From positions 19,970,852-20,034,851 of the forward strand of contig CM070508.1 of the NCBI GenBank assembly GCA_036346375.1: a stretch of 64,000 bases of DNA, given 5' to 3'. Positions 47,289 to 59,557 of this stretch are shown in pieces. The translations under genes were made by a program, and so were the position numbers. This stretch comes from Guadua angustifolia. Taxonomy: Eukaryota > Streptophyta > Magnoliopsida > Poales > Poaceae. Each line of letters opens with the position of its first letter. Positions within the stretch are counted from its first letter, which is position 1. Under the pieces are notes generated by a model. That model did not search any database. It was not told the origin of the DNA and was given only the letters and a program-made list of their open reading frames with translations.

Positions 47289-50200
47289 TCAGCAAAATTC
47301 CCAACCATCCTCGTTGGAATCCCGCCGCTTGCTATTGTCTTTATCAGTTATGTTGGAGCCATCAAACATTTCAACTGTTCTCTCATTGCCATCCGGATCC
47401 TCGTCTACCGGACTTGTACCTTCGGCGACTGTATGTTTATCTGTAGTAGACTCAACTGCTTCAATAGTCCTATCTGAGGAACTCCCACTCTTGTGAAGCG
47501 AAGAATGCAGCGAAGAGGAGAGGCTTGAAATTGTTGATCGCTGCAGCTTGCTCCACGCCAAGCGCTCATCCACTATTCGCTTGAGTTGTGACACATCCTC
47601 ACAGATAACAGCCATCTCACCTCTGCATAAGGATATGAATTGTAATGCTTCATTTATAAATGTGTATACAACATTTTCAACTATCTACTATCCTTGTTAT
47701 GTGCCATTTAGAGTTGGCTTACAGGTATGTTAATGCAGACAAAATGCCAGAACAGTTGTAAACATTAGACTAAAATAATACACAATAATTATCTCATTCA
47801 AAGTTTCAATCGCTATTTGGCTGAAGAGTTTTATACAAGCCCCATACTGGTGTTACAACTTACAACCAAACTACATGGGCATTATTTTCATTTTTGAAGG
47901 TGTAAGATCAATATGTTAGTGAGCATCTCCAAAGATGAAAAAAGATAAATAGTCCACAGTTCCAAACAGTCAAATCATTTGTATTAATACTTGAGAGCTA
48001 AATAAGCTATAGGACAATTTATTACTGAATGAAAAGCAATGTTGAAGCAGGTGAGATGAAATGAGAACTTACTGCAATGTATCAACAATTCGACCCCGCT
48101 CAACCAAGAAGTCCTTCAGCTGTCAATCCAACAGTACAGATACAACATTAGTAATTGAAAATAATTCCAGTCATTCATAATATTGTTTCTCCTTAAACAC
48201 AGGTTATTTTTACTTTTATCAGTGCTAAAAGACACGATGTGCATAGATTCCTCAAAAACAAAACTATCCACACAACATTTTTATTAGAATGAATAAATAT
48301 ATAAATATACATCAGTTGTAGTGCAGCATGTCTCAAGAAAATAATGCATAGACAAAATGGCAATACTACAGCTCATAAAGGCTGAAGATTAATACCTTCA
48401 AATTCTCGTCTGCTTCCTTCTGCAGCTTTCTTGATTCTTCAACAATAGAATTCATCTCCTTTTCCTGTTCATTAAGTAGCGCCTGAGCAGAAGCTTCTTT
48501 TTCGATCTTTTCCTTCTCAGCTGCTTCAATTTCTTGTTGTGCAGCTGCCAATCTTTCCTCAAGAGTTTGGCGTATCTATATAGATTAAAATTAAAGATCA
48601 CTTTTACCTTCAATTCAACTTAATTTTTTTTAAAAAAAAAGCAATATCTGACTATATGTGTCCAACATCAAGTTATTTTACATATCAGCAATTTTGATTT
48701 TCTGAGTCTTTCATTAAATTAATTTGCGTCAGATTAAGGAAGATAACAATTGAAGACAACCAGAAAAATGAGGAATTGCAGAGCATCCATTCCATGTTTT
48801 GGTAGGAAGCTTAGTCGAAGTAAAAAATTCTGACATCTTCCACCATCAAAGAATTAACATCATGCCAGCTATAAACTACGAGGGCCATTCACTTTCAGTT
48901 TTCATGCAGGATAGTAGATATGAACTAAATACAGTTGGTATTGGCAAAAAAATTAATATAATACCTCTTCAATTACAGCTAGATAACTATTCCTCTCATC
49001 TGACAGCCTCTGAAGTCGAGATTGAAGCTCCCGTGCCTCTGTGGTTAAAATAGATTTCTCGCCAAAAACCTCACCAGCATGCTGTATATAGCACAATTGG
49101 TCAGATTCCTTTAGGCTAGAAAACTCAGAAGTTTCCTCTTTTATAAAATATTAAGTCGGGGGAAATAGAACAAACCATATCATTTGCTTCCTTTGCATGA
49201 TCCAACATTTCTTTGAGCTCCTCAACTTTGGTGAGAATGCCTATACCAGCAACAGATGATTCACGCTTGGCAACTTTAGCCTTTTCTTCAAGAAGTTCCA
49301 CATCCTCTATCATCTTAGTAACCAATTCAAGAGAGGGTAACAGACCATTCTGCATTATGAAACAGCACAAGAATAAGTATCCAACTTCAATAATGGTCTG
49401 TGAATAAACTATTACGATATACAAGGTACATTTTACCTTTTTAACTAAATTAGTGTTTACAGGTTAATAAAATTTAGCAAGAGTTAGAAAGAGACAAATG
49501 AAACAGATAAATCATTGTTGATTCAGTTTCTTGCGCATAAGTACCCAGGAAACTCGTGGATAGTTTGTAGTTCTTAAGAAACTAAAGGAGATGGCAGCTT
49601 TGTAAAATATGAAGTAATTGTAGGTAGAATACTGCTTGCATCAAGTTAGCCCAGGATGGCTCAAAGTGGCTCCTAGACAATAACCTGTTCCTGAACAAAC
49701 TTCATTTTCATTTGTGCGCAGGCGTGCATGTGTTTAAAACCGAAGGACCATTTGCAAACTCAATCTATTACTCTCCTATAACTTTCAAAAAGTGGCAATT
49801 GAATGAATTTCCTGCTCTTCTTTATTCTACAACAGAATAATTATGGTTAATGTCATTATTCTTACGTCTCATTCTTGATACAACCCCATCGAAGTAGTCA
49901 ACTGAAATGGTACTTTTAGCATCGTTCTCTTTCACTTCATTTCAGTACATGAAACATGAAATACCATTGACTTACATCTATAATGCTAAAGCATTCTCTT
50001 TTAACAGTGTGCACACCGTGCTTAATCTGTCATTTCAATCCAAAATACTTACTGTTAACGCATCATAACAATTGCCCAAAATGGCTGTGTCATGAGATTG
50101 ACCTAGATAAAAATATCACCACCCTAGCCATGCAATTTTCCAATATTAAAAAAAACAGTGTGCATGCCAATTAAGAGGCAAGTTTGATCAATCAAATAAA

Positions 50201-52318
50201 GTGCAATCCACGTACCCAGAGGTGCATGTGACCACACACACACGTGGAAGCAGATGGGAGTGAATGTACCAAAAAAAAGCATACACAGAGTTGCAGATAA
50301 CAAGTGTTTCAAAAAGGCTAGAGCAGTACAAGTTTTGATAAATGGAGTACCTTATTGTTTTTGGCATCAGCAATGGAATCCTCAAGTGACTCAAAACTAA
50401 CAGAATGGCTTGAATGAGTTGAAGCCATGGAAGTAAAGTGGTTCAAATTAAGATCAGGGAGCAAGTCAGTTTTAGAAGACAAGAGTATGTCATCATTCTC
50501 AACTATATTCCCTGACTGCTGCTTGCTACAATCAATGCCATCACTCTTGGTATCCTTCTGTTCTAAGACTCCAGCAGACGCAACTGAGGATTCACCGATG
50601 TCTGGAATGGGAAAATTCAGCACAGGTGCAAAAGCACCTTTTTCAATACCGAGGATTCCAGTTGAGACTTCATTGTTGGAAACATCAGCAAATATCTTTG
50701 CCCAAAAGGGATCAATGACATCATTCAAGTCCGCATAATCACACGGAAGCTTAAATGAATTATTATCCTTGGCAACGCAATCCCAAACTGGGATGGTGTT
50801 GTTAGAATCTCGCTCTTGGACTTGTGCAACATTAAGATTTATGCTGCCCCTCCCATTTTCTCCAATGAATAATTCAGCAAAATACTCACTTGGTAAATAT
50901 CCAACCTCATTTTCTGAATGAGCCAAGTTTCTCTCAGAACAAGGATTTAAATATCTATCAATAAGTTCAGAAGTCAAAGCAAATTGATTATTATTAATTT
51001 CAGGGAAAGGATGGGAAGGACAACTTAGTTGTTCACTCGTCCCTTGGTATGATGTAGACCTTCCCACATCTGGTTCACCCACGACATTTTTTTGCGTGTC
51101 AGTTATGATCTCTGTAGAAGATGTGCATTGTGCAGAATCAACGCTTCCATTAATTTCATCAATATGGATATCATGCCCTGAAGTGACAATCCACTCATTA
51201 GCATAAGTTGAGAAAATGGAAAGGTAATAACTGACAGTAGTATTCGAGAAAATATGCTTGCAATTCAACGAAGAAAAGGACTGTGTCCAGATTGGCTCTA
51301 AATTAAAACAAGCTTGAGCTCAATGAGTCAGACAAAAAAAAAAGGCAAGTATAAGAACGTCCAGGCTCACACAGCCTTGACTCATCACCAAACATTGAAA
51401 ACATCATTGAACAGTCAACAGTCACTCGAAGCTATACAAGTGACAAAAATACATGAGTTTGCTTTGGGCTCTCAGCCGTATCATAAACCCAGAAGATTTA
51501 AAGCACCGCCCATCCCTACACAGGACTATCAGCTATTCATGCTAGCGTCTTCACTTAGATCTATTTTATACCAAAGATGTAAGATATGTCAACAAACGCA
51601 CCAAAAGGAAACACCTTTGACACTAGGCATAAATTGGCCCATAATCTCAAATATTTTACTTACCAGCAGATGACAAACCTCCTGTTTTACGTGTAGCAAG
51701 ACTAGCAGAGGAAGTTCCAATAGAATCGGTAATAGATGCCACAGCTTCACAACGATCGTGAGAAGCTCCGACTGAGCCTGTCATAGTCGGCATGACGTCA
51801 TCAAGGACGGTCACCACCGCGGAATCAACATCCTTCCGGTGCTCAATGGCAACGGCCTTCAGTACACGAGTATCAACCTGCAGAGAAGAGGCGCAAAATG
51901 AAATTACCACTCCCACGGCTGCCCTGGACTACACTAACCCTGCAATGCGGAATTGCCGATTACCCATGCATATCACACACAACGCCCCTAAGAAAGAATC
52001 AACCCATACTCAAAATTTTCCTCAAGGGCACTAAAATCGCATCTCACCTCACCGCGACTGTAGTCCCACCGGAAATCACTGCATCAATTTGTAACCAGTT
52101 CTTCTCGCAAAAAAAAAAAAAAAGTAACCAGTTCTCCCATAGGTTACACCACCAATAACCCAAACTCTCGCCGCACAAAAACAACATCCCTCGTGTCTCT
52201 CCTCCTCCCCATCAAAGAAACAGAAATACCTCCATGCGAGACGGAAAGGAGAATCGACCGATCATACCTGAGGGAAGAGCTCACGAAGCGAGCGGAAGAC
52301 GGTCATGTGATCGCCCAT
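47289..52318 (-). CDS. CUE-domain, coiled-coil protein, 8 exons
   Basis: Exons on the minus strand: 52318-52268, 51877-51664, 51297-50351, 49349-49176, 49081-48965, 48575-48396, 48119-48073 and 47622-47289. All introns are GT/AG and phases agree; total 687 aa. Exons 1-2 encode a CUE domain at residues 6-50 (FRSLRELFPQVDTRVLKAVA, then HRKDVDSAVVTVLDDVMP), a ubiquitin-binding fold whose FP motif is present. A long acidic, serine-rich region follows (exon 3, about 315 aa) with DLNLN and short repeats but no known domain. Exons 4-7 form a coiled coil, with KMIEDVELLEEKAKVAKRES and EERLAAAQQEIEAAEKEKIEKEAS. The tail is serine and acid rich, ending GWEFC. The CUE suggests ubiquitin-linked work; partners cannot be inferred. 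The start is the ATG just before the CUE. An 8.4-kb PIF/Harbinger element begins 217 bp upstream of the ATG. Confidence 0.88.
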
Positions 52319-52861
52319 CTCCGAACCCTAGACGCCGAGGGCCGGTGCAGAAGCAGAAACCCCAAGAGCCGAGCCCCAAGAAGTACGGCCCCTACGGCGC
52401 CGAGGGGAGGATTAGGGTTTGCGGGGTTCCACCTCTTTGGTCGCGTGAGACGTGGTGGTGAAGCAGGAGTCGAGGAGGCGGGGGAAAGGAGGAACCCGAG
52501 AGAGACCGACTCAGCGTTAGGGCTGGCTATCTTAGAGCATCTCTAAGAAAAGCCTTAAATAGAGGGGTATTTCGATATTTGATACCTAATTTGTATATCT
52601 TTCGGGCTCTGTATATGACATGTGGGTCCATCTGAGTCAATGACAGTGGGCCAGAGTGTCAAATATTGAAAAATTCGTGTTTAAAGGGTGTCAAATTTCA
52701 AAATCTCTCTTAAATAGATTGCTAATTGTAATTATAGGGTTTTAGTGGAAAAAAGCACTCCAACAGAGGTTGTATTTTGAGAAAATTTAGCAAAATCAGT
52801 ATACGACTCGGAGCTGTGTCGCTATATTTGGCGACGTTCCTCTCCGGCCCTATCCCTCTTC

Positions 52862-53214
52862 GTGCGTCCAGGCTTCACAGACAACCGCCTTGAGACGCCG
52901 CAGCAGCTTCGCTTCTCTCACCAAGACCGACTCCCTCGCGCACGCCGACGGGCCGTCCACCCTCTCGTTCGTGGATGTCGTCTAGGCCGCCATCTCCCTC
53001 GCGTCCGGCGCCATCCGGAGCGAAGCCGACGCGCTTTCGTCGTCCCCGACCATCTTCCGTCGCGACAGCCATTGGTGTCTCGGCCGGCGTCGCGGTCGGT
53101 TCCGCTCCGCCTCTCTCCTTCGGTCCCGGCGGTCCCATCGTGATTCCCGATGAGCTGGAGCCCGGCGTCGACCACGCGGTGCTGTCCTCCTACACGCCGA
53201 CGGGATTCAGGTAG
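52862..53214 (+). pseudogene. unidentified GC-rich exon-like fragment
   Basis: Sharply GC-rich compared with its surroundings. One plus frame reads SLTKTDSLAHADGPSTLSF and AISLASGAIRSEADAL with a TAG between. A second reads GPGGPIVIPDELEPGVDH and ends at TTCAG/GTAGAT, like a 5' splice site. It looks like the first exon of a grass gene with a frameshift. I do not recognise the gene. Confidence 0.35.
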
Positions 53215-53407
53215 ATTTCTCTTTTCAGTAGCAGCTACTCGGCAATTCCTCATCGTAGATGCTACTCGACAAATAGAATTGGGGGGATACAGAGATTAAT
53301 GAGTTCTTGAACTAAACTGATGTCCAATTGAAGAATAAATCTATTCAAATTGTTGTAACAAGGGTTTTACTCTGCTGCCGTCCTCCTACCTTTAACCCTG
53401 GTACGAG

Positions 53408-53756
53408 ATAAAAGTAAATATTAGCACTCAGCTCAACAGAAGAACTTGGATTTACACAAGTTAGTTTATTGAATTGGTCACATACATTGGGGAACTTATC
53501 AATGAAATTTGCTGCATTAGCAAGTTATGCTGCTATCTTGATCTCTTCGATTGTTGCATCCTCTTTGTCATAAAAGTAAATATTAGCACTCAGCTCAACA
53601 GAAGAACTTGGATTTACACAAGTTAGTTTATTGAATTGGTCACATACATTGGGGAACTTATGAATGAAATTTGCAGCATTAGCAAGTTCTGCTGCTATCT
53701 TGATCTCTTCGATTGCTGCTCTCTTGAATTGGTCACATACATTGGGGAACTTATAT
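53408..53756. repeat. 162-bp tandem duplication
   Basis: The stretch starting ATAAAAGTAAATATTAGCAC at 53408 recurs at 53570 (period 162 bp) nearly unchanged. A third, partial unit (TTGAATTGGTCACATACATT) lies at about 53726. Confidence 0.9.
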
Positions 53757-53989
53757 TATCTTTGATGGAGGTCATAAAGAGCAAGGGCTCTTGGCGCAGC
53801 AGCAGCTAGACGGCAATTGTTCCTCCAATGACCAAAATCTTGCAGTTGCATGTATTCATTGTATGTACATCAATAAAGATGGATCTAATAAAATTTACAA
53901 TGTAAATAATGAATATATGTAAGCATTTTAATGGTTTGATAATAAGTAGGCCGAATGATGCAGTGAGTAATTGCATCTAGCCAGATTAC

Positions 53990-54215
53990 TGTATAGTGCT
54001 TCCCTTTTCTGTATAGATTATAGTGCTTCCCTTTTCTGTATAGATTATAGTGCTTCCCTTTACTATATTACATCTTACAGAGCTTCCCTTTTCTGTATAG
54101 TGCTTGCTTCCCTTTACTATATTACATCTTACAGAGCTTCCCTTTTCTGTATAGTGTTTGCTTCCCTTTTCTGTATACATTATGTTTCTTTTCTGTATAG
54201 TGCTTGCTTCCCTTT
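53990..54215. repeat. short tandem array, TGCTTCCCTTTTCTGTATAG units
   Basis: At least eight imperfect copies of a CTTCCCTTTTCTGTATA core, with 27-bp and about 50-bp higher-order spacing. Open frames through it are repeat artefacts. Confidence 0.85.
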
Positions 54216-54322
54216 TCACTGCAATTTGCTCCAGGGGAGACATGCAAAGTGATTCATATGAATTTTTAAAAAGAGATGTTTTAGTGCTGCTTTGACAATT
54301 GATGGTTCTGTTTGGCTGCAGT

Positions 54323-55346
54323 ATGGAGTTCCCAATGGATGGTTCGTACACATCTTTATTGACCCAGGATTTTGGAGATGATTTGAGAAATCAGAGTAGT
54401 TATGATGTGCCAAATGATCTCAGTCAGTCCTCGTCAGTGCCTGCCATGAACTCCCAAGGAAAAACCAAGGGCAAAACAAATAACTATACTGAAGAAGAAG
54501 ATATTATGTTGGTATCTGCATATCTGAATATTAGTAAGGATGCAATTCAAGGAAACCAACAGAAAGATGGGAGGTTTTGGCTTAGGGTTGAAAAGTATTT
54601 CCATGAAAATAGGAAGTTTGAATCTGATCGTAATTGATCATCGTTGAAGCATCGGTGGCAGGAACTACAAAAGGATGTGAATACTTTCCAATGTTGTCAT
54701 GACAGTGTGGAAAGAAAGAACGAAAGTGGAAGACTAGTAACGATAAGGTATTATATACGGAAGTGAATAGCATGTTTCGTACATACATCTTACATTGAGC
54801 TTATTTGAGTGGTCTTTGTGGTATGTTTTGCAGCTTGCGGTTGCCAAAGCAATGTTCCATCAATTAACTGGCAAGTCATTTTCTGTCTTCCATGCCTGGA
54901 ATATTCTTAGGCATGAGCCAAAGTGGACTGCTTGTAGATTTGCCAAATGCAACAAGAGCAACATGAAGGAAAGCACTATTCCTGGATCCAGCAGTACTAA
55001 TTTGGAGAATGTAAGAAATGAAGGGCAGCTCAATGGGGAAAGACCATCCGGAAGGAAAGCTGAGAAAGAACGTCTTGGGCGAGTGAGAAAGCGAGGTGAT
55101 GATGATTTTGACCCTTTTGTTGATGAAGTGAAGAAATTGACAGAAGTGCGACAAGAGATAAAGAAAGACCGGAAGGAGCGAGACAACAGATTTTATGAGC
55201 TTGAGAAAAAGAAATATGAATTGGAGCAAGACCAACATGACACAAAAATCATGGAAATAGACACCAGCAAAATGGACGACCTATCAAAGAAGTACTTCGA
55301 CAAGAAGAAAGATGAGATTTTAGCTCGTCGATTCAGAAGTAGCTAG
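54323..55346 (+). pseudogene. PIF/Harbinger Myb-like protein (second transposition ORF)
   Basis: The partner protein that PIF/Harbinger elements need to bring the transposase to the nucleus and to element DNA. Start ATG at 54323 (MEFPMDGSYTS). A Myb/SANT-like trihelix follows: NYTEEEDIMLVSAYLNIS, DGRFWLRVEKYFHEN, then after a TGA (54635-54637) SSLKHRWQELQKDVN. A GT/AG intron (about 54744-54833) joins LAVAKAMFHQLTGKSF and FHAWNILRHEPKW. The C-terminus is a long charged helix (KKLTEVRQEIKKDRKERDN, YELEKKKYELEQDQHD), ending FRSS. Only one disabling codon was seen. Orientation converges on the transposase. Confidence 0.85.
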
Positions 55347-55841
55347 TAATAGATTATGTCTTGTTAGTTACATTTAGTACACAGTTAAAGATTATCTCTT
55401 GTTAGGTACATTTTCTAGACAGTCATAGATTATCTCTTGTTAGTTACATTTAGTACACAGGAATTATACTTTCCTCATTTCCTTTATTACATGTATCTAT
55501 TTCAGTGTTCCCATATATAATTGGAAATAAGACCTTTCAGTTCAGTTTTTTCTTCCTTTCATATTGGTGTTCTTTGGGTTGGCATATATGGTCTACCGGC
55601 AGTACGTAAGGAGCTATGTAACACTACTACTTTCCTTGCGTATAAAGCAAATCTTCACTGCAATTAGAGGTAATAATGTTTTTTCAATTAATATATGTCT
55701 TAACAAAATTATTGTACTTGCAGTTCTAGATGCTTCTCTGACAGTTTTGTTGAAGCCTGTCCAATTGTTGTTGTTTCATTAATTTTCACTTTGTGAAATG
55801 GTGTACATAGGAGGGCCTCACTAATAATCACAATTTTGCAG

Positions 55842-55920
55842 TATTACCCTGATCACCTTTTTGTTGCTTATGAAGCTAGGGAAAAGGCAGCAGCACAAAC
55901 TCGGGAGAAAGCTTTGGGAT
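55842..55920 (+). pseudogene. unidentified exon-like fragment
   Basis: Preceded by TTTTGCAG and followed by GTAATT, it reads YYPDHLFVAYEAREKAAAQT then REKALG. Phase 1 at its 3' end does not fit the phase-0 katanin-like exon that follows, so it probably comes from another gene. Not recognised. Confidence 0.35.
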
Positions 55921-55971
55921 GTAATTATGTGTATACATTCAATAATGCCAGTCACCATTTGATATTTGCAG

Positions 55972-57083
55972 GTGGTTTACCAGTGTTGGCAAAATAATGA
56001 TATAAAGGGCTCTGTTGATGCTATGCTGAGAATGTTAGACCATGCTGTGTGTACTCCCTACCATCCTCCTATATTGTAGTTTCATCCATTATAATGTCTG
56101 ACGTGCTGTTAGGGGTGGAAAACGAGCCAGATGAACTTTTTTTCGAGCTTTCTTCGACACTAATTTATTCTTATTTATTATAATCTCCTGTATTGTTTGA
56201 GACCCAACTTCGAGCCGAGCCTAACGAGCCGAGCCGAAGTTGACTCTTGTTCCAAATCAACTAATTTTTATTTTAAAAGAAAAATAAATGTAATCGGAGC
56301 AATTTTGAAACGAGCCACCGAGCCAGCTCAGCGAGCTTTTTTTCCAGCCCTACGTGCTGTTCTACTGCTCTTATAGGTTACTGCTGATATAACTAGTGTT
56401 CTGATGGAGAATACTACTAAATATATCACACTAGACATTTGTACTTCTATCTTACCTCTTGCCTCCAGCCTTCTCGAAAGTAGATACGACAGGTATTTTC
56501 TTGTATTCCTTCTTATTTATGCATTGAAAGCATTATAATTTTTGACCTTGCTATTGTACATTGGATAAGATTTCTTGACTGAACATTTTAAACCCATTAA
56601 ATGTTCCTTTGAGGCCTAGAGCTTGTGATGGGAGACTTGGACTTGATCGCCTCCCTTCTTGAAAAGGGGTGGAACACTTATTCTGCAGATACAACGTGCT
56701 GTTACTGGTTAATTGGATCTATTGTGCGGTACCCCTTTAGAATGGTAATTGGTGAGTGACGTATAAGATATGTGGTGTTCAGTCAAATTGCACGACTAGC
56801 TTACCCTTCTATTCAAGACTATTGACCACCTGTGCAAATTTCTGCATTGGTAGAAATTGCACTGTTTTTAGTATGAAAAGTGACTGACAATATGATGGTT
56901 ACTGTTATGTCAATAAAAGCAAAAGCAATATGATGGTAAGATGGTGCTTAATAAGTGTGCATTGGCATCTGCTGCAGGCATGTGAACATTGCCTTGGAGA
57001 TGATCCTGAAGCTTGTTAAAATCTTTGGTGCTACTATTTCTTCAACTTGGTCCGCTGCTCCGCCAGTTGGTGTAGACATTTGA
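55972..57083 (+). pseudogene. katanin p80-like (con80) gene fragment, 3 exons
   Basis: Exons 55972-56046 (VVYQCWQNNDIKGSVDAML), 56377-56492 (TADITSVLMENTTKYITLDI, LPLASSLLESRYD) and 56978-57083 (RHVNIALEMILKLVKIFG, PPVGVDI, stop). Splice sites are GT/AG and phases join in frame across both introns. The order and residues follow the C-terminal con80 domain of plant katanin p80 WD40 subunits, which binds the p60 severing ATPase. The WD40 part is absent, and a TGA stands where the family continues after VD. Intron 1 contains a 243-bp hAT MITE. Identification is from remembered family pattern. Confidence 0.65.
56110..56352. mobile_element. hAT MITE (243 bp) nested in the katanin-like intron
   Basis: Ends TAGGGGTGGAAAA and TTTTTTCCAGCCCTA with perfect 8-bp target duplication CGTGCTGT (56102-56109 and 56353-56360). 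Interior words CGAGCCGAGCC recur. No coding capacity. A degraded relative lies at about 60990-61130. Confidence 0.95.
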
Positions 57084-57458
57084 GGACATTCAGTAGTTGA
57101 CTATGATAATTGTACATTAGACCAGAGGACAATGGAGCGTGCGGTATGCTAACTTTTAACCAATCTGCAACTTTCTTTTACTTCTAGTACTCTGTAATTT
57201 CTGAGTCCCAGTATTTCTTTTTGTCTGAAGATGAAAAACAAGAACTGAAAACAATTTGCGCTAAGTAGATCAACAAATTAAATCAACAAAACTGAGACAT
57301 TCAGTTGTGCACTGCCACAAATTGATCAGAACTAAACTCCCAGTACATTTGGTTTACAAAACTGACTGAAAAAAGATTGCACTTAACTACAAATTGAAAA
57401 AAAATTAAATAATTCCAAACTTTCTACTGCTGTCCATGGCGCTCCCACAGATGTTCAA

Positions 57459-58709
57459 TTAGATCCTGTTGTAGTAGGTCATGCACTTGGGGATCCCTGA
57501 TTTTTTATGGTTGGTAACAAACTTTGAGAAGTCAGATGTTCCTTCACGGGAAACCGCATTTGTAACATTAGTATCATTCTCATCATATGGTATGTCAAGA
57601 CCATCAACATCCCGTTCATCTTCAATTATCATGTTGTGCATTATGATGCATGCTTTCATTATGTCTCTGAGTGTTTCTTCATCCCAAAACCGAGCTGGCC
57701 CTCGCACGATGGCAAAACGAGCCTGCAGTACTCCAAATGCACATTCGACATCTTTTCTTTGTGCCTCTTGAATAGTAGCAAAATGTTTTGTCTTTGTACT
57801 TGGTGGGGCTTTTATAGTCTTCACAAATGTCGACCAGTTAGGATAAATCCCATCGGCTAGATAATAACCCATGTTATATTTGTGTCCATTAATGGTATAG
57901 TTCACAGCTGGGGCCTGACCTTGAGCAAGTCTATCAAACAAAGGTGATCGATGTAGAACATTAATATCATTGTACGAACCAGGTAACCCAAAAAAGGCAT
58001 GCCATATCCATAAATCATTAGAAGCCACCGCCTCTAGTATGATCGTTGGCTCATGTACATGACCAGAGTACATACCTTGCTATGCAGTAGGGCAATTCTT
58101 CCACTTCCAATGCATACAGTCGATACTACCTAGCATTCCAGGAAAACCACATTGTTCACCAATATGAAGCAACCTAGCTGTATCACTTTCATTGGGAGGT
58201 CTTAGATATTCATCGCCAAACACTTCGCAAACACATTTCACAAACTTCCTTAGGCTCTCAATAGCAATGCTCTCACCAATCCACACATATTCATCAACAG
58301 TATCAGCTGGCATACCATAAGCTAGCTGTCTAAAAGCTGAAGTGACCTTCTGTAAGCAAGATAAACCAAGAATCCCTGCGGCATTTCGTTTCTGAACAAA
58401 GTACGGATCTTTCTCTTCAACGACTGCTTTGATCCGATTAAATAGAGAGCGTCTCATCCGAAATCTTCGTCGGAAGATGTTTTCAGGATAGGTTGGATTT
58501 TCTGCAAAGTAATCTTGATATAATCTCTTGTGGCCATCTTCTCTATCTCGATTAATTGTCCTATGACCAAGAACTGAACCACGATGCCCTGAAGATACCT
58601 GATGCAATCTCTTCTGATATTTGCGCATGGTAAGAACTACTAAGTACTCAAATTCATCATCTACCTCATCTTCTTTGCGATTAGCCATACATCTTTTGAT
58701 TCCTGACAT
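57459..58709 (-). pseudogene. PIF/Harbinger DDE transposase (HARBI1-like)
   Basis: DDE_Tnp_4 family enzyme that cuts and pastes the element at TWA sites. The frame starts MSGIKRCMANRKEDEVDDEF (a second Met 7 residues on is possible) and has the N-terminal helical region (RRRFRMRRSLFNRIKAVVEE, FRQLAYGMPADTVDEYV). The catalytic core retains all three acidic residues: LGSIDCMHW, YYLADGIYP and VECAFGVLQ, then the usual CIIMHNMIIEDERD. An in-frame stop after NCPTA (about 58080) is the only break seen; the frame resumes at once with QGMYSGH. Total about 415 codons, normal for the family. It converges on the Myb-like ORF and lies between two host-gene fragments. Confidence 0.9.
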
Positions 58710-59557
58710 CCTTCTGTTCAACACAAAATAATACAACATCAAATTTAGAGTAACATCAAATAGAACATCAATGGAGATCAGAACCACAAATCAAGATATA
58801 TATGAAAAGCCTATATACTCAAGTAACTCAACCACATGTACAGGTTACCATTTCCTTCATTTGGTCTTGTAGGGCTCATGCCCAGGAAAGGAAATTAACC
58901 CCCTAGGGGTGCCTTACTGTTATATGAAACAAATATTTTCCTTTATGTATTTCCAATGGAGTGTCTAACGAAAACTAAGTCTAATTGTAACACTTCAGCT
59001 GATTATAGTATCTGTTTTGCAACATAATTGGCACTAAATTAACTTATATAAGCTATGAAGACACATCAAATTAAGGTGGCATTTCAGTATCATCTGCTCA
59101 CCTATATGATTGACAAAGGAATTAATCCAATAGGGACACAAAAAGCCTGGCGTACCTGGTGAAGGAATGCACACCTGTATGATTGACAAAGGATATATTA
59201 TATATATGATACAAAAGGTCAGCTTTGAGGGGAATATTAACATGCAAAGTGAGTTCAGGATGCAGTTATTCAACATTGCAAACTAATTCTATGATGTCCT
59301 AGTTTTGCACAGTAAACTAATGGAAAGAACAGGAAAGCCGATACTGTTTCATTTTGATCTTACTACAACGTTTACTTTTTCTATATCTGTAGCAGTGTGC
59401 TAGAGTTCATTTCACCAATTTTTTTTTGCAAGGAAGTTCATTTCATCATGATACTAAGCTATAATACTTTGTCATTTATGTGCTGCCGTTACATTATAGC
59501 CGTTTTTTTCATAAAAGAATGTCTGAATTTTGATGCTTCATAGTTGTTTCTTCTCAG

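Noticed and set aside
50427..50738. 103-codon plus frame inside the CUE gene
   Set aside because: Antisense shadow of exon 3, which fits the spliced gene model.
53971..54252. 93-codon plus frame and 121-codon minus frame with repeated LFCIDYSAS-like units
   Set aside because: Both follow the short tandem array; no protein family.
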